Assembly (NCBI RefSeq): GCF_041154455.1
Contig: NZ_AP028665.1
Span: forward strand, 558,001-622,000
DNA: 64,000 nucleotides
Reading direction: 5' to 3'
DNA from: Variovorax sp. V213
Lineage (GTDB): Bacteria; Pseudomonadota; Gammaproteobacteria; Burkholderiales; Burkholderiaceae_C
The notes beneath the pieces were generated by a model. It saw nothing but the letters and a program-made list of their open reading frames with translations. It was not told the DNA's origin and searched no databases. Numbering within the stretch: the stretch's first letter is position 1; every line of letters begins with the position of its first letter. The position numbers and the translations under genes were made by a program. This document shows positions 14,638 to 23,113 of the stretch, one piece after another.

Positions 14638-15576
14638 ATGGCCACTGCACGTTCTATCGCTTCGCTGTCGCTCGGCTTCGGCCTGGTTTCGATCCCGGTT
14701 CGCCTCTACTCGGCCACCGAGGGTTCGGCGACGGTGCATTTCAACCTGCTGTCCAAGGAGGGCGAGCGGGTCAAGCAGCAGTACGTTTCCGCCAGCGACC
14801 CCCAGAAGGTGGTTCCGCGCGCCGAGATGGTGAAGGGCTACGAATTCGAAAAAGACAAGTTCGTGATCTTCAAGCCCGAAGAGCTCAAGGCCCTGGAGGA
14901 AGGCGCGAGCCACCTCATCGACATCGTCGCCTTCATTCCGGCCGATGCGGTCGATCCGATCTACTACGACAAGCCGTACTTCCTCGCGCCCGACAAGCGC
15001 GGCGGCAAACCGTACAACCTGCTCAAGAAGGCCATGCTCGAAAGCGGCCGCTGCGCGCTCGCCAAATGGGCCTGGAAGGCGAAGCAGTACGTGGTCCAGG
15101 TGCGCGCCCAGGAGGAGGGATTGATTCTTCAGCAGCTGCTGTATGCGGACGAGGTGCGTTCGCTGCAGGACCTGGAGATCGAGCAGCTGGAGCCGAGCGC
15201 GTCGGAACTCAAGCTCGCGCTGCAGCTGATCGACCAGATCTCCGAGGAAAGCTACGACCCGACGATGTTCGAGGACGAGGAGAAGAAGCGCATCCTCGCC
15301 GCCATCGACGCGAAGATCGCGGGCGAGGAAATCGTGGCGACGGAGCATCCGGAGGATGCGGCCAGCGGGCAGGTGATCGATCTGGCCGAAATGCTCAAGG
15401 CCAGCCTTGCGCGCCATTCGACCTCGGGCCCGAAGGCGCGCCCGGCGGCGGCGAAAAGCAGCGCCAGCCCGCCGGCGGTCACGCCCTTGCGCAGTGTCTC
15501 GAGCAAGGCCAAGCGCGCGCCCAAGGCGCCCGAAAAGGCGGCTCCTGCCCCTTCACGCGCGCGCATGAAGAAGTGA
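14638..15576 (+). CDS. Ku protein (first copy)
   Basis: This 312-residue bacterial Ku starts ATARSIASLSLGFGLVSIPVRLYSATE. The full core beta-barrel follows, including YYDKPYFLAPDKRGGKPYNLL and EIEQLEPSASELKLALQLIDQI. Ku homodimers thread onto double-strand ends and recruit LigD for end joining. The start has GAGGAG upstream. The C-terminal 60 residues are Ala/Lys/Arg/Pro-rich and end ARMKK, a basic tail that in other Ku proteins helps DNA binding. Its stop overlaps the next gene's GTG start by four bases. No ligD gene is in the window. Confidence 0.93.
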   Translation: MATARSIASLSLGFGLVSIPVRLYSATEGSATVHFNLLSKEGERVKQQYVSASDPQKVVPRAEMVKGYEFEKDKFVIFKPEELKALEEGASHLIDIVAFIPADAVDPIYYDKPYFLAPDKRGGKPYNLLKKAMLESGRCALAKWAWKAKQYVVQVRAQEEGLILQQLLYADEVRSLQDLEIEQLEPSASELKLALQLIDQISEESYDPTMFEDEEKKRILAAIDAKIAGEEIVATEHPEDAASGQVIDLAEMLKASLARHSTSGPKARPAAAKSSASPPAVTPLRSVSSKAKRAPKAPEKAAPAPSRARMKK

Positions 15577-16415
15577 AAGCCTCGACCGAATTCTCGTCGC
15601 CCTACACCCTGCGCGGCGTGGTCCAGCTGCTGGGCCTCACGCGGCATGCCGTGAGCAAGCTCATCGAGCTTGGCTTCGTCGCGCCGGTCAAGACGCCGGC
15701 GGGAACCTGGCGGTTCTCGTTCCAGGACGTGGTTCTTCTGCGTTCCGCCCATGAGCTGCGCGCCGCGCGCATCCCGACGCGGCAGATTCTGCGGTCCCTG
15801 CGGCAGCTGAAGGCCACGCTGCCCGCACAGATGCCGCTGGCCGGCATCCGCATCAAGGCCGAGGGCGACCGGGTGACCGTGCGCTCGGCCCATGCCCACT
15901 GGGAGCCGGACACCGGCCAGCTGCTGCTGGACCTGAGCGTCGAGCCCGGCACGGGCTCGGTGAGTTTCCTGTTCTCCCAACAGGGCCGGGCCCCCGACAC
16001 CGCCGACCTCGACGCGCTCTTTGCACAGGCCGAGGCGCTGGAGTCCGCGGCGCCCCAGGCGGCCGAAGCCACCTACCGGCAGATCCTGAAGGAGGAGCCC
16101 GGCTACGCCCATGCCTACCTCAACCTGGGCTTCATGCTCTGCGAAGCCGGCCGGTGCGACGAAGCCGCGGACCTGTACGACGTGGGCGTCCGGCACTGCG
16201 GCGACGACCCTCTGATGCACTACAACCACGCGGTGGCGTTGGAGGGGGCCGGCCGCATCCAGGACGCGCTGGCCAGCTACGAGAAGGCCTTGCAGCTGCA
16301 GCCCGACCTGGCCGATGCCCACCAGAACGCCGCGCTGCTGTACGCCGAGCTGGGGCACAAGCAGCTCGCGATCCGGCATTTCAGCGCGTTCCGGCGTCTT
16401 CAGAGCAGGACGTAG
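15573..16415 (+). CDS. MerR-type HTH protein with TPR repeats
   Basis: This 280-residue protein starts with GTG within the stop of the first Ku gene (GTGA overlap), a sign of translational coupling. Residues 8-75 form a MerR-like winged helix (YTLRGVVQLLGLTRHAVSKLIELGFVAPVKTPAGTWRFSFQDVVLLRSAHELRAARIPTRQI is split here as two motifs: the helix-turn-helix and the wing). Residues 145-275 hold about three tetratricopeptide repeats (for example AYLNLGFMLCEAGRCDEAAD and ASYEKALQLQPDLADAHQNA). The fusion suggests a DNA-binding adaptor or regulator acting with Ku. A second Ku gene follows. The role in end joining is inferred from position alone. Confidence 0.8.
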   Translation: MKASTEFSSPYTLRGVVQLLGLTRHAVSKLIELGFVAPVKTPAGTWRFSFQDVVLLRSAHELRAARIPTRQILRSLRQLKATLPAQMPLAGIRIKAEGDRVTVRSAHAHWEPDTGQLLLDLSVEPGTGSVSFLFSQQGRAPDTADLDALFAQAEALESAAPQAAEATYRQILKEEPGYAHAYLNLGFMLCEAGRCDEAADLYDVGVRHCGDDPLMHYNHAVALEGAGRIQDALASYEKALQLQPDLADAHQNAALLYAELGHKQLAIRHFSAFRRLQSRT

Positions 16416-16497
16416 TCGCCAGGTGGCTTCTTCCTACGAGCGATGCCGCTGCTTCGCGCTAGGGTCGCCCATCCGACTCACCGCAAGGAGCTGAATC

Positions 16498-17433
16498 TTG
16501 GCCACCGCCAGCAGAACCCTCTGGAAAGGCGCGATCACTTTCGGGCTGGTGCACATTCCGGTGGGCCTGCACACCGCGAGCACCGAGCAGGGCGTCGATT
16601 TCGACTGGCTCGACAAGCGCAGCATGGACCCCGTGGGCTATAAGCGCATCAACAAGAGGACCGGCAAGGAGATCGATAAGGACGACATCGTGAAGGGGTT
16701 CGAGTACGAAGACGGCAAGTACGTCGTCATCTCGCCCGACGAGATCGAGGCCATCTACCCGCGCACGACGCAGACCATCGAGATCCAGCGCTTCATCGAC
16801 GCCCACGAGATTCCGTTCGTCTATCTCGAGCGGCCGTATTACGTCGCGCCGATCAACAAGGGGCAGAAGGTCTATGCGCTGCTGCGCGAGGTCCTGGCCA
16901 AGACCGGCAAGGTGGGCCTGGCCAAGGTCGTGGTTTCCACCAAGCAGCACCTGGCCGTCCTGGTGCCGGCCGGCGAGGTGCTCGTGCTCAACCTGCTTCG
17001 CTGGGGCGACGAGGTGAAATCGCTCGCGGGGCTGGACCTGCCCGCGGCCGGGGTCAAGGGAGCCAAGGTGACGGCCTCGGAGATGAAGATGGCCGAGCAA
17101 CTCGTGAAGGACATGAGCGGGAAGTGGGACCCCGACGAGTTCAAGGACGAGTTCAAGCACGCGGTCATGAAGGTCGTCCAGAAGAAGGTCAAGGCCGGCG
17201 ATACCGAAACGGTGATCGAACCCGAAGAAGAAGCGCCGGCCCAGGGCGCCGAGATCATCGATCTGACGGAGCTTCTGAAGCGCAGCCTCAAGGGCGGCAA
17301 GGCCGCCAAGTCGGCCGGCACGCCGGCGAAGAAGACGGCGGGTGCCAAGCCCGGCGCCAGCGCAAAAACCGGTGCCGCCGCGAAGAAGGCCACGCGCAAG
17401 AAGGCACCCGGCCCTCGCCGCAAGGCGGCCTAG
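16498..17433 (+). CDS. Ku protein (second copy)
   Basis: This 311-residue Ku paralogue starts with TTG at 16498, supported by AAGGAG eight bases upstream. The core includes LWKGAITFGLVHIPVGLH, YYVAPINKGQKVYALLREVL and MKMAEQLVKDMSGKWDPDEF. The last 50 residues are an Ala/Lys-rich tail (KKTAGAKPGASAKTG, KKATRKKAPGPRRKAA) resembling histone H1 or AlgP-like tails. That tail is longer and more basic than in the first copy and is likely to bind DNA. The two Ku copies are only moderately similar, so they are not a recent duplication; they could form heterodimers. Confidence 0.92.
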   Translation: MATASRTLWKGAITFGLVHIPVGLHTASTEQGVDFDWLDKRSMDPVGYKRINKRTGKEIDKDDIVKGFEYEDGKYVVISPDEIEAIYPRTTQTIEIQRFIDAHEIPFVYLERPYYVAPINKGQKVYALLREVLAKTGKVGLAKVVVSTKQHLAVLVPAGEVLVLNLLRWGDEVKSLAGLDLPAAGVKGAKVTASEMKMAEQLVKDMSGKWDPDEFKDEFKHAVMKVVQKKVKAGDTETVIEPEEEAPAQGAEIIDLTELLKRSLKGGKAAKSAGTPAKKTAGAKPGASAKTGAAAKKATRKKAPGPRRKAA

Positions 17434-17448
17434 GCTGCCGGGCAGGCC

Positions 17449-18585
17449 CTATTCGCCGCCAGCCTGCGTGGCTTCGGTCAGCGCCACCGATACGCATTCC
17501 AGCGCGATGGCCAGCTGCGTGAGCGTCGGCAATCCGAAGCCCAGCCGAAACACCAGCGGCTCGTCCCCGAACCACGGACCGGGTGCAACACGCGTGCTGT
17601 ATTTGGCCAGCGTCGAGTAGAAGCGTTCGACGGCCGCAGCATTGAAGACGTCGCGCTTGAGCCGCACGCAGCACAGCGCCCCGGCATCGGGGCGCACCCA
17701 TTCGATGTGGTCGGGATGGCGCGACACCCATTGCTCGGTGAACTGCAGGTTCTGCGCGAGGAGCTTGCGCCTCTCGCCGATGATCCGGTCGCGCTGCCTG
17801 AACACGGCCAGCGCAAGCGCCTCGTCGACCGGCGAGCACGAGATCACCGTGCTGAACTTTGCCGTGACCAGGGCCTGGCGCAGCGCCGCGTCGCGCGTGA
17901 TGGCCCAGCCAATGCGCAAGCCCGCCGAGCCGTGGCATTTGGACAGCGAGGACACCGAGATGACCTTGCGCCCCAGGCACGCGGCGCTGGGTGCCGCGGC
18001 ATCGTCGCCATAGGCCGCCTCGCGGTAGGTCTCGTCGACCAGCAGCCAGGCCTCGGGCGCATGCTCGGCCAGCATCGCCGCGATTTCGCGCAAGGTCTGC
18101 GCAGGAATCGCGACACCCGACGGGTTTTGCGGCGAGGCCAGGCTCACTACTTTGGTCTTTGGCGACAGCAGCTGGCGCAGCGCGTCCGGGTCGACCCGAT
18201 AACCCGTGTCGAAGCCGAGCGGGAGCGCGCGCGTCACGGCGCCGACGGCAGCCAGCGCGTTGCGCGCGAGCGGGAACACCGGCTCGGCCACGATGGCTTC
18301 ATCGCCCGCCTGGCACAGCGTGAAGGCGATGAGAAAAAGCGCGTGCATGCCGCCGACCGTGACCACGACGTCATCCGCGTCGACGCCATGGTCGTTCGCG
18401 ATCTCCTGCCGAAGCTCCAGCTTGCCCGCCGCCGTGCCGTAGTCGAGCGAAAAGTCGGCGTCGCCGCCGAACGCCGTGTCGATCAATTCCGCCAGCCGCA
18501 CGCTCGGGCCCACGCTCTCCGCGAGATCGAAGCGGGGCGCCTTGCTGACCAGGGAGATGATCTCGTTGTCCGGAAACCGTGCCAT
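17449..18585 (-). CDS. PLP-dependent class I/II aminotransferase
   Basis: This is a 378-residue fold-type I enzyme. Recognisable sites are GGMHALFL (substrate/PLP loop), SPQNPSG with the conserved Asn, VDETYREAAYGDD and the Schiff-base lysine in SSLSKCHGSAGLRIGW. It transfers an amino group between an amino acid and a 2-oxoacid in the cytosol; the substrate is not apparent. An upstream GTG at 18618 would add eleven residues. The gene diverges from a MocR-type regulator that itself carries an aminotransferase domain, so that regulator probably controls it. Confidence 0.85.
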   Translation of the reverse strand: MARFPDNEIISLVSKAPRFDLAESVGPSVRLAELIDTAFGGDADFSLDYGTAAGKLELRQEIANDHGVDADDVVVTVGGMHALFLIAFTLCQAGDEAIVAEPVFPLARNALAAVGAVTRALPLGFDTGYRVDPDALRQLLSPKTKVVSLASPQNPSGVAIPAQTLREIAAMLAEHAPEAWLLVDETYREAAYGDDAAAPSAACLGRKVISVSSLSKCHGSAGLRIGWAITRDAALRQALVTAKFSTVISCSPVDEALALAVFRQRDRIIGERRKLLAQNLQFTEQWVSRHPDHIEWVRPDAGALCCVRLKRDVFNAAAVERFYSTLAKYSTRVAPGPWFGDEPLVFRLGFGLPTLTQLAIALECVSVALTEATQAGGE

Positions 18586-18654
18586 GTGCTGCTGCTTGAT
18601 TCGTTGCTGCCGATGCACTCATCTTGCAGATTCTCGGCCCGCGATAACAGCCAC

Positions 18655-18691
18655 AATTTCCTGAAATTGAGTGCAGTACAGTTGCGTGCAG
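18655..18691. promoter_or_regulatory. candidate MocR operator between divergent genes
   Basis: The 133-base divergent intergenic region holds a perfect 14-base palindrome, AATTTC-CT-GAAATT (18655-18668). It also has two direct GTGCAG copies at 18671-18676 and 18686-18691, spaced by 15 bases. MocR regulators often bind paired direct or inverted repeats in such regions. The repeats are seen; binding is inferred. Confidence 0.4.
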
Positions 18692-18718
18692 CGTCGTCCA
18701 TGCAAAGAGGAGTCATCC

Positions 18719-20167
18719 GTGTCGCAGCAGCCACTCCGGTTCCGTTATGAAGAAGTCGCCGATTTCGTCGCCGGCCTGGCCGGCCGCGGCGCGCTTCAGC
18801 CCGGGGCGCGGGCACCATCGCTGCGCGAGATCAGCACGCAGCAGCGCACCAGCCTCAGTACCGCGGTGCAAGCCTACCGCCTGCTCGAAGACCGCGGCAT
18901 TCTCGAGGTGCGGCCGCAGTCGGGCTACTACGTTGCCAAGGCGCCGCCCGCCTTGCCCGTGCCCACGACCACGCGGCATTCGGTCCGGCCCGCCAAGGTG
19001 GAGCTGTCGGGTCTCATGCTGAGCCTTCTGGAGCACGCTTCGGACGAAGCCCTGGTGCCGCTCGGCTGCGCCATTCCCAACCAGCGCCTGCTGTCTTCAT
19101 CCAAGCTCGACCTCGTTCTTGCGCGTACGGCGCGCGTGAAGGGCGGGCAGTGCAACACCTACTCGCCGCCGCGCGGAGAGATGTCGCTGCGCCTGGAGAT
19201 CGCGCGGCGCGCACTGCGTTTCGGGCAGGCGCTGTCGCCGGACGACATTGCCATCACCTGCGGCTGTACCGAGGCGCTGGCGCTGGCACTCGACGCCGTC
19301 ACGGAGCCGGGCGACGCGGTCGCGATCGAGTCGCCCACCTACTTCGGGCTGCTGCAGGTTCTGCGAGCGAAGAATCTCAAGGTGGTCGAACTGCCGACCG
19401 ATCCCATCACCGGCGTGGATGTCGATGCGCTGCGCGATGTGGTGGCCTCGGGCAAGGTACGCGCCTGCGTGCTGGCGTCGAGCTTCAGCAATCCGCTCGG
19501 CTGCACCATTCCCGAAGAGAACAAGCGCACCATACTGCGCCTGCTCGCCAAGCACCGCGTGCCGCTGATCGAGGACGACGTGTATGGCGACGTCCATTTC
19601 GGCGAGGAGCGTCCCCTGCCTTTCAGCGCGCTCGACACGCACGACAACGTCATCTACTGCGGCTCGTTCTCCAAGACGCTCGCGCCCGGCTACCGCATCG
19701 GCTGGATCGTGACCGGCCGGCACATGGCGCGGGTGCTCGAGACCAAGTTCGCCACGAGTCTTGCGACACCGGTGCTGACGCAGTTGGCGCTCGCCACCTT
19801 CCTGTCGACCGGCGACTACGACCGCCACCTGCGCCGCATCCGGCGCGAGTTTGCCGACACGCTGGGCCGCATGACGCGTGTGATCGAGCAGGCTTTTCCG
19901 CCGGAAACGAAGGTGTCGAGGCCGGCAGGAAACTTCGTGCTGTGGGTCGAGCTGCCCGAGCCGGCGGACACGCGGGCGCTGTTTGCCCAGGCGCTGGACA
20001 AGGGCATCTGCTTCGCGCCTGGCGTCGTGTTCTCGGCGAGCGGAAAGTACGCCCACTGCCTTCGGCTGAGCGGCGGCCATGGTTGGGATGCGCGCATCGA
20101 GAAGGGCCTGCGCAAGCTCGGCGCCATGGCCTGCAGGGCGTTCGCCGGCCACAATCGCGAACCATGA
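18719..20167 (+). CDS. MocR/PdxR-type regulator (GntR HTH + aminotransferase domain)
   Basis: This 482-residue protein starts with GTG, supported by AGAGGAG upstream. Residues 1-70 form a GntR winged helix (APSLREISTQQRTSLSTAVQAYRLLEDRGILEVRPQSGYYV). The rest is a class I aminotransferase-like domain with ITCGCTEALALALD, SSFSNPLGC, EDDVYGDVHF and the PLP lysine in CGSFSKTLAPGYRIGW. MocR proteins use the PLP domain to sense an amino compound or PLP and usually control an adjacent divergent gene, here the aminotransferase. Its stop overlaps the next start (ATGA). Confidence 0.9.
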   Translation: MSQQPLRFRYEEVADFVAGLAGRGALQPGARAPSLREISTQQRTSLSTAVQAYRLLEDRGILEVRPQSGYYVAKAPPALPVPTTTRHSVRPAKVELSGLMLSLLEHASDEALVPLGCAIPNQRLLSSSKLDLVLARTARVKGGQCNTYSPPRGEMSLRLEIARRALRFGQALSPDDIAITCGCTEALALALDAVTEPGDAVAIESPTYFGLLQVLRAKNLKVVELPTDPITGVDVDALRDVVASGKVRACVLASSFSNPLGCTIPEENKRTILRLLAKHRVPLIEDDVYGDVHFGEERPLPFSALDTHDNVIYCGSFSKTLAPGYRIGWIVTGRHMARVLETKFATSLATPVLTQLALATFLSTGDYDRHLRRIRREFADTLGRMTRVIEQAFPPETKVSRPAGNFVLWVELPEPADTRALFAQALDKGICFAPGVVFSASGKYAHCLRLSGGHGWDARIEKGLRKLGAMACRAFAGHNREP

Positions 20168-20640
20168 TTTCAGTCCATCTTGACGGCCAGCGCTTTCAGG
20201 TTCGTGCCGCCGCCATCATCCTCCATGCGGGCCACGTGCTCGTGCACCGGGCTCCGGGCGATACGTACTGGGCCTTGCCCGGCGGCCGGGTCGAAGTGGG
20301 CGAAGAGGCATCGGCCACCATCGTCCGGGAGATGAGGGAAGAACTTGGCGAAGAGGTCGGGTGCGGACCGCTTCTTCACATCGCGGAGAATTTTTTCGAC
20401 CTGGCGGGCAGGCGGAACCATGAGATCGGGTTCTACTTTCTCGTCTCGCTGGGCGAGGATTCGCAGCATCTGGACAAGACGCGAAGCTACCGGGGAATCG
20501 AAAACCACCTGGAGCTGGAGTTCCGCTGGTTCCCCGTCGCGGAGCTTCCGTTCATCAATCTGCGGCCCACGTTTTTACCGGCCTCCCTGGCGGCCGATCC
20601 GATGGTCTTCTCGCACGCCGTGCAGCGCGAGTACCACTGA
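20164..20640 (+). CDS. NUDIX hydrolase
   Basis: This 158-residue protein has a complete NUDIX box, GGRVEVGEEASATIVREMREELGEE (split here: G-x5-E then REMREELGEE), near residues 41-63. It follows a WALPGG strand. The start ATG overlaps the stop of the MocR gene by four bases, so the two are co-translated. The divalent-metal enzyme would clean up or hydrolyse a nucleotide derivative. Linkage to a PLP-sensing regulator is of interest but the substrate is not known. Confidence 0.88.
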   Translation: MISVHLDGQRFQVRAAAIILHAGHVLVHRAPGDTYWALPGGRVEVGEEASATIVREMREELGEEVGCGPLLHIAENFFDLAGRRNHEIGFYFLVSLGEDSQHLDKTRSYRGIENHLELEFRWFPVAELPFINLRPTFLPASLAADPMVFSHAVQREYH

Positions 20641-20804
20641 CCACCGGCGTTCGCGACTGCATGCATGGCTCTGCGAGGACAAAGCCTCGCCGCCCTTCAT
20701 GAGAGGGGCCAGCGCCGGAGGTGCCATTTCGCCTTCATCCAGATCCGCCATGCAAGGTATATGGCCATGACGACTCCCTTTTCTGCCGTTGCGTGGGATG
20801 AAGC

Positions 20805-20987
20805 TCACCTGCGCATCTCGACCAGGTACGCGCGAACGGCATCGGCCGAATTGCCGACGACTCTCACCGCGTCTCGCAGCTGCGTCTCCGAACACTTCAG
20901 CGCCTCGGTCCATGAACGCACTTCGTGCGGCTCGTCAATGGCGATCAGCTTGCGATCCAGTCCTGTCTTCTTCGGGTTGTCGGGCAT
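20805..20987 (-). CDS. DUF3606 small protein
   Basis: This 60-residue protein, MPDNPKKTGLDRKLIAIDE..., matches the DUF3606 pattern: a DRKLIAIDEPHEVRSWTEAL strand-helix, then LRDAVRVVGNSADAVRAYL. Such short proteins are widespread in proteobacteria and have no proven function. The start is fixed by AGGAGA eight bases upstream; a longer in-frame start at 21014 is unlikely. The 164 bases to its right-hand neighbour's stop (the NUDIX gene) contain one GCGAGG/CCTCGC hairpin at 20673-20690 without a T tract. Confidence 0.75.
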   Translation of the reverse strand: MPDNPKKTGLDRKLIAIDEPHEVRSWTEALKCSETQLRDAVRVVGNSADAVRAYLVEMRR

Positions 20988-21132
20988 TTTTTTCTCCTGT
21001 GGTCGCGGCGGCACAATGCCTCCGGCACTTCAGGTTGAGCGCTGCGAAGGGGCCGCGCCATGCCGGTTTGACGCGTCTTGGTGACGGTGACTCTCCTACG
21101 CTGCGCCCGGCATCGGTGCACGGGTGCCCCGG

Positions 21133-21759
21133 CTAGGGCGCCCCGAGGTTCTCCGGGCCATAACCCCGGAGAAAGGTTTGCAGCGCGCGCCGCGTCGCTT
21201 CTCGCAGGTCCCTTCGAGACGAGGGGCCCTGGATGCCAAGAAGACAGGGTGTGACCGTCTCCGAATCCAGCAGCGCCAGCAGGTGACGGGCCGCCACCAT
21301 GGCATCGGTGCTGCGAAGCCGTCCCTTGTGCATCTGCAGCTCCAGGAATCCTGCCAACTGGGTCAATCCCTTCTTGGGGCCGGTCTCGAAGAAGAGCCGA
21401 CCGATATCGCTGCGGCCCGATTCCGCAATCACGGCCCGGCGCGCCTGGATGGCTTCTTGTGAGCACGCCCCCGCCAGGACCTTCTCGCCGAAGCCCTGCA
21501 GCACGCGTTCCAGGTCTTCGTCGTCGCCGTGCTGCTCCAGCGCCGTGAAGATCGGCTCGAAATAGTTCTTGGCCGTGCCGTGGATCACGGCGACGAACAA
21601 CTCCTCCTTGGAGCTGAAGTAGCCATACAGCGTGGCGCGCGAACCGCCCAGTCGGGCGGCGATTTCCACCATGGAAGCGCCTTCGAACCCCAGTTCCCGA
21701 AAGACCTCCGCCGCCACCTGGACGATCGCGTCGCGCTTGGCTTCTGTTCTGACTCGCAT
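21133..21759 (-). CDS. TetR/AcrR-type repressor of RND operon
   Basis: This 208-residue protein has a TetR helix-turn-helix at residues 8-54 (AIVQVAAEVFRELGFEGASMVEIAARLGGSRATLYGYFSSKEELF, split between helix 1 and the HTH). The ligand-binding helical domain follows. It is divergent from a complete RND efflux operon, 144 bases apart, with repeated sites between. This is the standard arrangement of AcrR/MexR-like local repressors that release DNA when a toxic compound binds. SQEAIQARRAVIAESGR is typical of the C-terminal family. Confidence 0.87.
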   Translation of the reverse strand: MRVRTEAKRDAIVQVAAEVFRELGFEGASMVEIAARLGGSRATLYGYFSSKEELFVAVIHGTAKNYFEPIFTALEQHGDDEDLERVLQGFGEKVLAGACSQEAIQARRAVIAESGRSDIGRLFFETGPKKGLTQLAGFLELQMHKGRLRSTDAMVAARHLLALLDSETVTPCLLGIQGPSSRRDLREATRRALQTFLRGYGPENLGAP

Positions 21760-21777
21760 CGGGTCTCCTGCTTATTT

Positions 21778-21844
21778 CTATACATGACTGCTCATTATTG
21801 ATTGACATCTCCTGGAAGTCAAAATACATTCCTATACATCACTG
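21778..21844. promoter_or_regulatory. repeated sites between tetR and efflux operon
   Basis: CTATACATGACTG (21778-21790) and CTATACATCACTG (21832-21844) are direct copies with one mismatch, 54 bases apart, in an AT-rich stretch unlike the surrounding DNA. They flank the probable divergent promoters and are the best candidates for TetR operators. Binding is inferred. Confidence 0.5.
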
Positions 21845-21903
21845 TCTATTTAAACGCGGACCGACCTTCAGCCGTCGTTCGGTCATCTTCCAGGAACCCT
21901 GTC

Positions 21904-23097
21904 ATGCGTCCCTCTCTCACCTATGGCCTGACCTTTGCCTCGGCCCTCGTGTCCACCTGCCTGCTCGTCGCCTGCGGCAAGCCGCCGGGCGGTCCGCCTC
22001 CGGCGCCCGGCACGCCCGAGGTGGGCGTGGTCACGGTGCAGCCCCAGCGCGTGGCACTGAGCACCGAACTGCCCGGGCGCACCGTGCCGTTCCTGATCGC
22101 CGATGTGCGGCCCCAGGTCAACGGCATCGTGAAAGCGCGCAAGTTCCGCGAGGGCAGCGACGTGAAGGCCGGCGAGCCCCTGTACCAGATCGATCCCGCC
22201 ACCTACAAGGCGACCTACGACAGCAACGTGGCCGCGCTGGCCAAGGCGGAAGCCAGCCTCAAGACGACCCGGCTCAAGGCCGAGCGCTACAAGGAGCTGG
22301 TGGCCATCCAGGCCGTGAGCCAGCAGGACTACGACGACGCTGCCGCCTCGCTCGGACAGGGCGAGGCCGACGTCGCATCGGCCAGGGCGAATGTCGAGAC
22401 CAGCCGCATCAACCTGGCGTATGCCCGCGTGGATGCGCCGATCTCCGGCCGCATCGGCAAGTCGAGCGTCACGCCGGGCGCACTGGTCACTGCGAGCCAG
22501 GCCAGTGCGCTTGCGACCATCCAGCAGCTCGACCCGATCTATGTCGACGTGACGCAGCCCAGCGCGGCGCTGCTGCGGCTGAAGCAGGCGATGGCGCGCG
22601 GCGAGCTGCAGAAGGCCGGCGCCAACACCGCCAAGGTGAAGCTGCTGCTCGAGGACGGCAGCGCCTATCCGATGGAGGGCAAGCTCGAGTTCTCGGACGT
22701 GACAGTCGACCAGAACACCGGCGCCATCACGCTGCGCGCCGTGTTCCCGAACCCGAACGCCGACCTGCTGCCCGGCATGTACGTGCGCGCGGTGCTGCAG
22801 GAAGGCGTGAAGGAGCAGGGCCTGCTCGTGCCGCAACAGGCGGTCTCCCGCGGCAGCACGGGCAAGCCGACCGCCTATGTGGTGGGCAAGGACAACAAGC
22901 TGCAGCTGCGCGCCCTGGAGACCGAACGCGCCGTGGGCGACCAGTGGCTGGTGAGCAGCGGCCTCCAGGCCGGCGAGCAGTTGGTGGTCGATGGCCAGCA
23001 GCGCGCCGCCCCCGGCGTCGAGGTGAAGGTGGTGGCATGGAAAGCGAAGCCGGCTGGCGCTTCGGCCGCCGACGCGCCCAAGGGCACAGCCCACTGA
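21904..23097 (+). CDS. RND efflux periplasmic adaptor (MexA/AcrA family)
   Basis: This is a 397-residue membrane fusion protein with a lipoprotein signal peptide: hydrophobic residues 8-22 then LVAC, with Cys-24 as the lipidated residue. A lipoyl/barrel-sandwich region, coiled-coil hairpin (ASLKTTRLKAERYKELVAIQAVSQQDYDDAAASL) and beta-barrel (APISGRIGKSSVTPGALV) follow in order. It bridges the inner-membrane pump and outer-membrane channel. The chosen ATG gives the lipobox. It is the first gene of the three-gene pump operon and is probably controlled by the divergent TetR protein. Confidence 0.92.
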   Translation: MRPSLTYGLTFASALVSTCLLVACGKPPGGPPPAPGTPEVGVVTVQPQRVALSTELPGRTVPFLIADVRPQVNGIVKARKFREGSDVKAGEPLYQIDPATYKATYDSNVAALAKAEASLKTTRLKAERYKELVAIQAVSQQDYDDAAASLGQGEADVASARANVETSRINLAYARVDAPISGRIGKSSVTPGALVTASQASALATIQQLDPIYVDVTQPSAALLRLKQAMARGELQKAGANTAKVKLLLEDGSAYPMEGKLEFSDVTVDQNTGAITLRAVFPNPNADLLPGMYVRAVLQEGVKEQGLLVPQQAVSRGSTGKPTAYVVGKDNKLQLRALETERAVGDQWLVSSGLQAGEQLVVDGQQRAAPGVEVKVVAWKAKPAGASAADAPKGTAH

Positions 23098-23113
23098 ACG
23101 GCGAAAGACTTCC

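Noticed and set aside
20673..20690. GCGAGG/CCTCGC hairpin after the NUDIX gene as a terminator
   Set aside because: It is not followed by a T tract and the stem is only six pairs.
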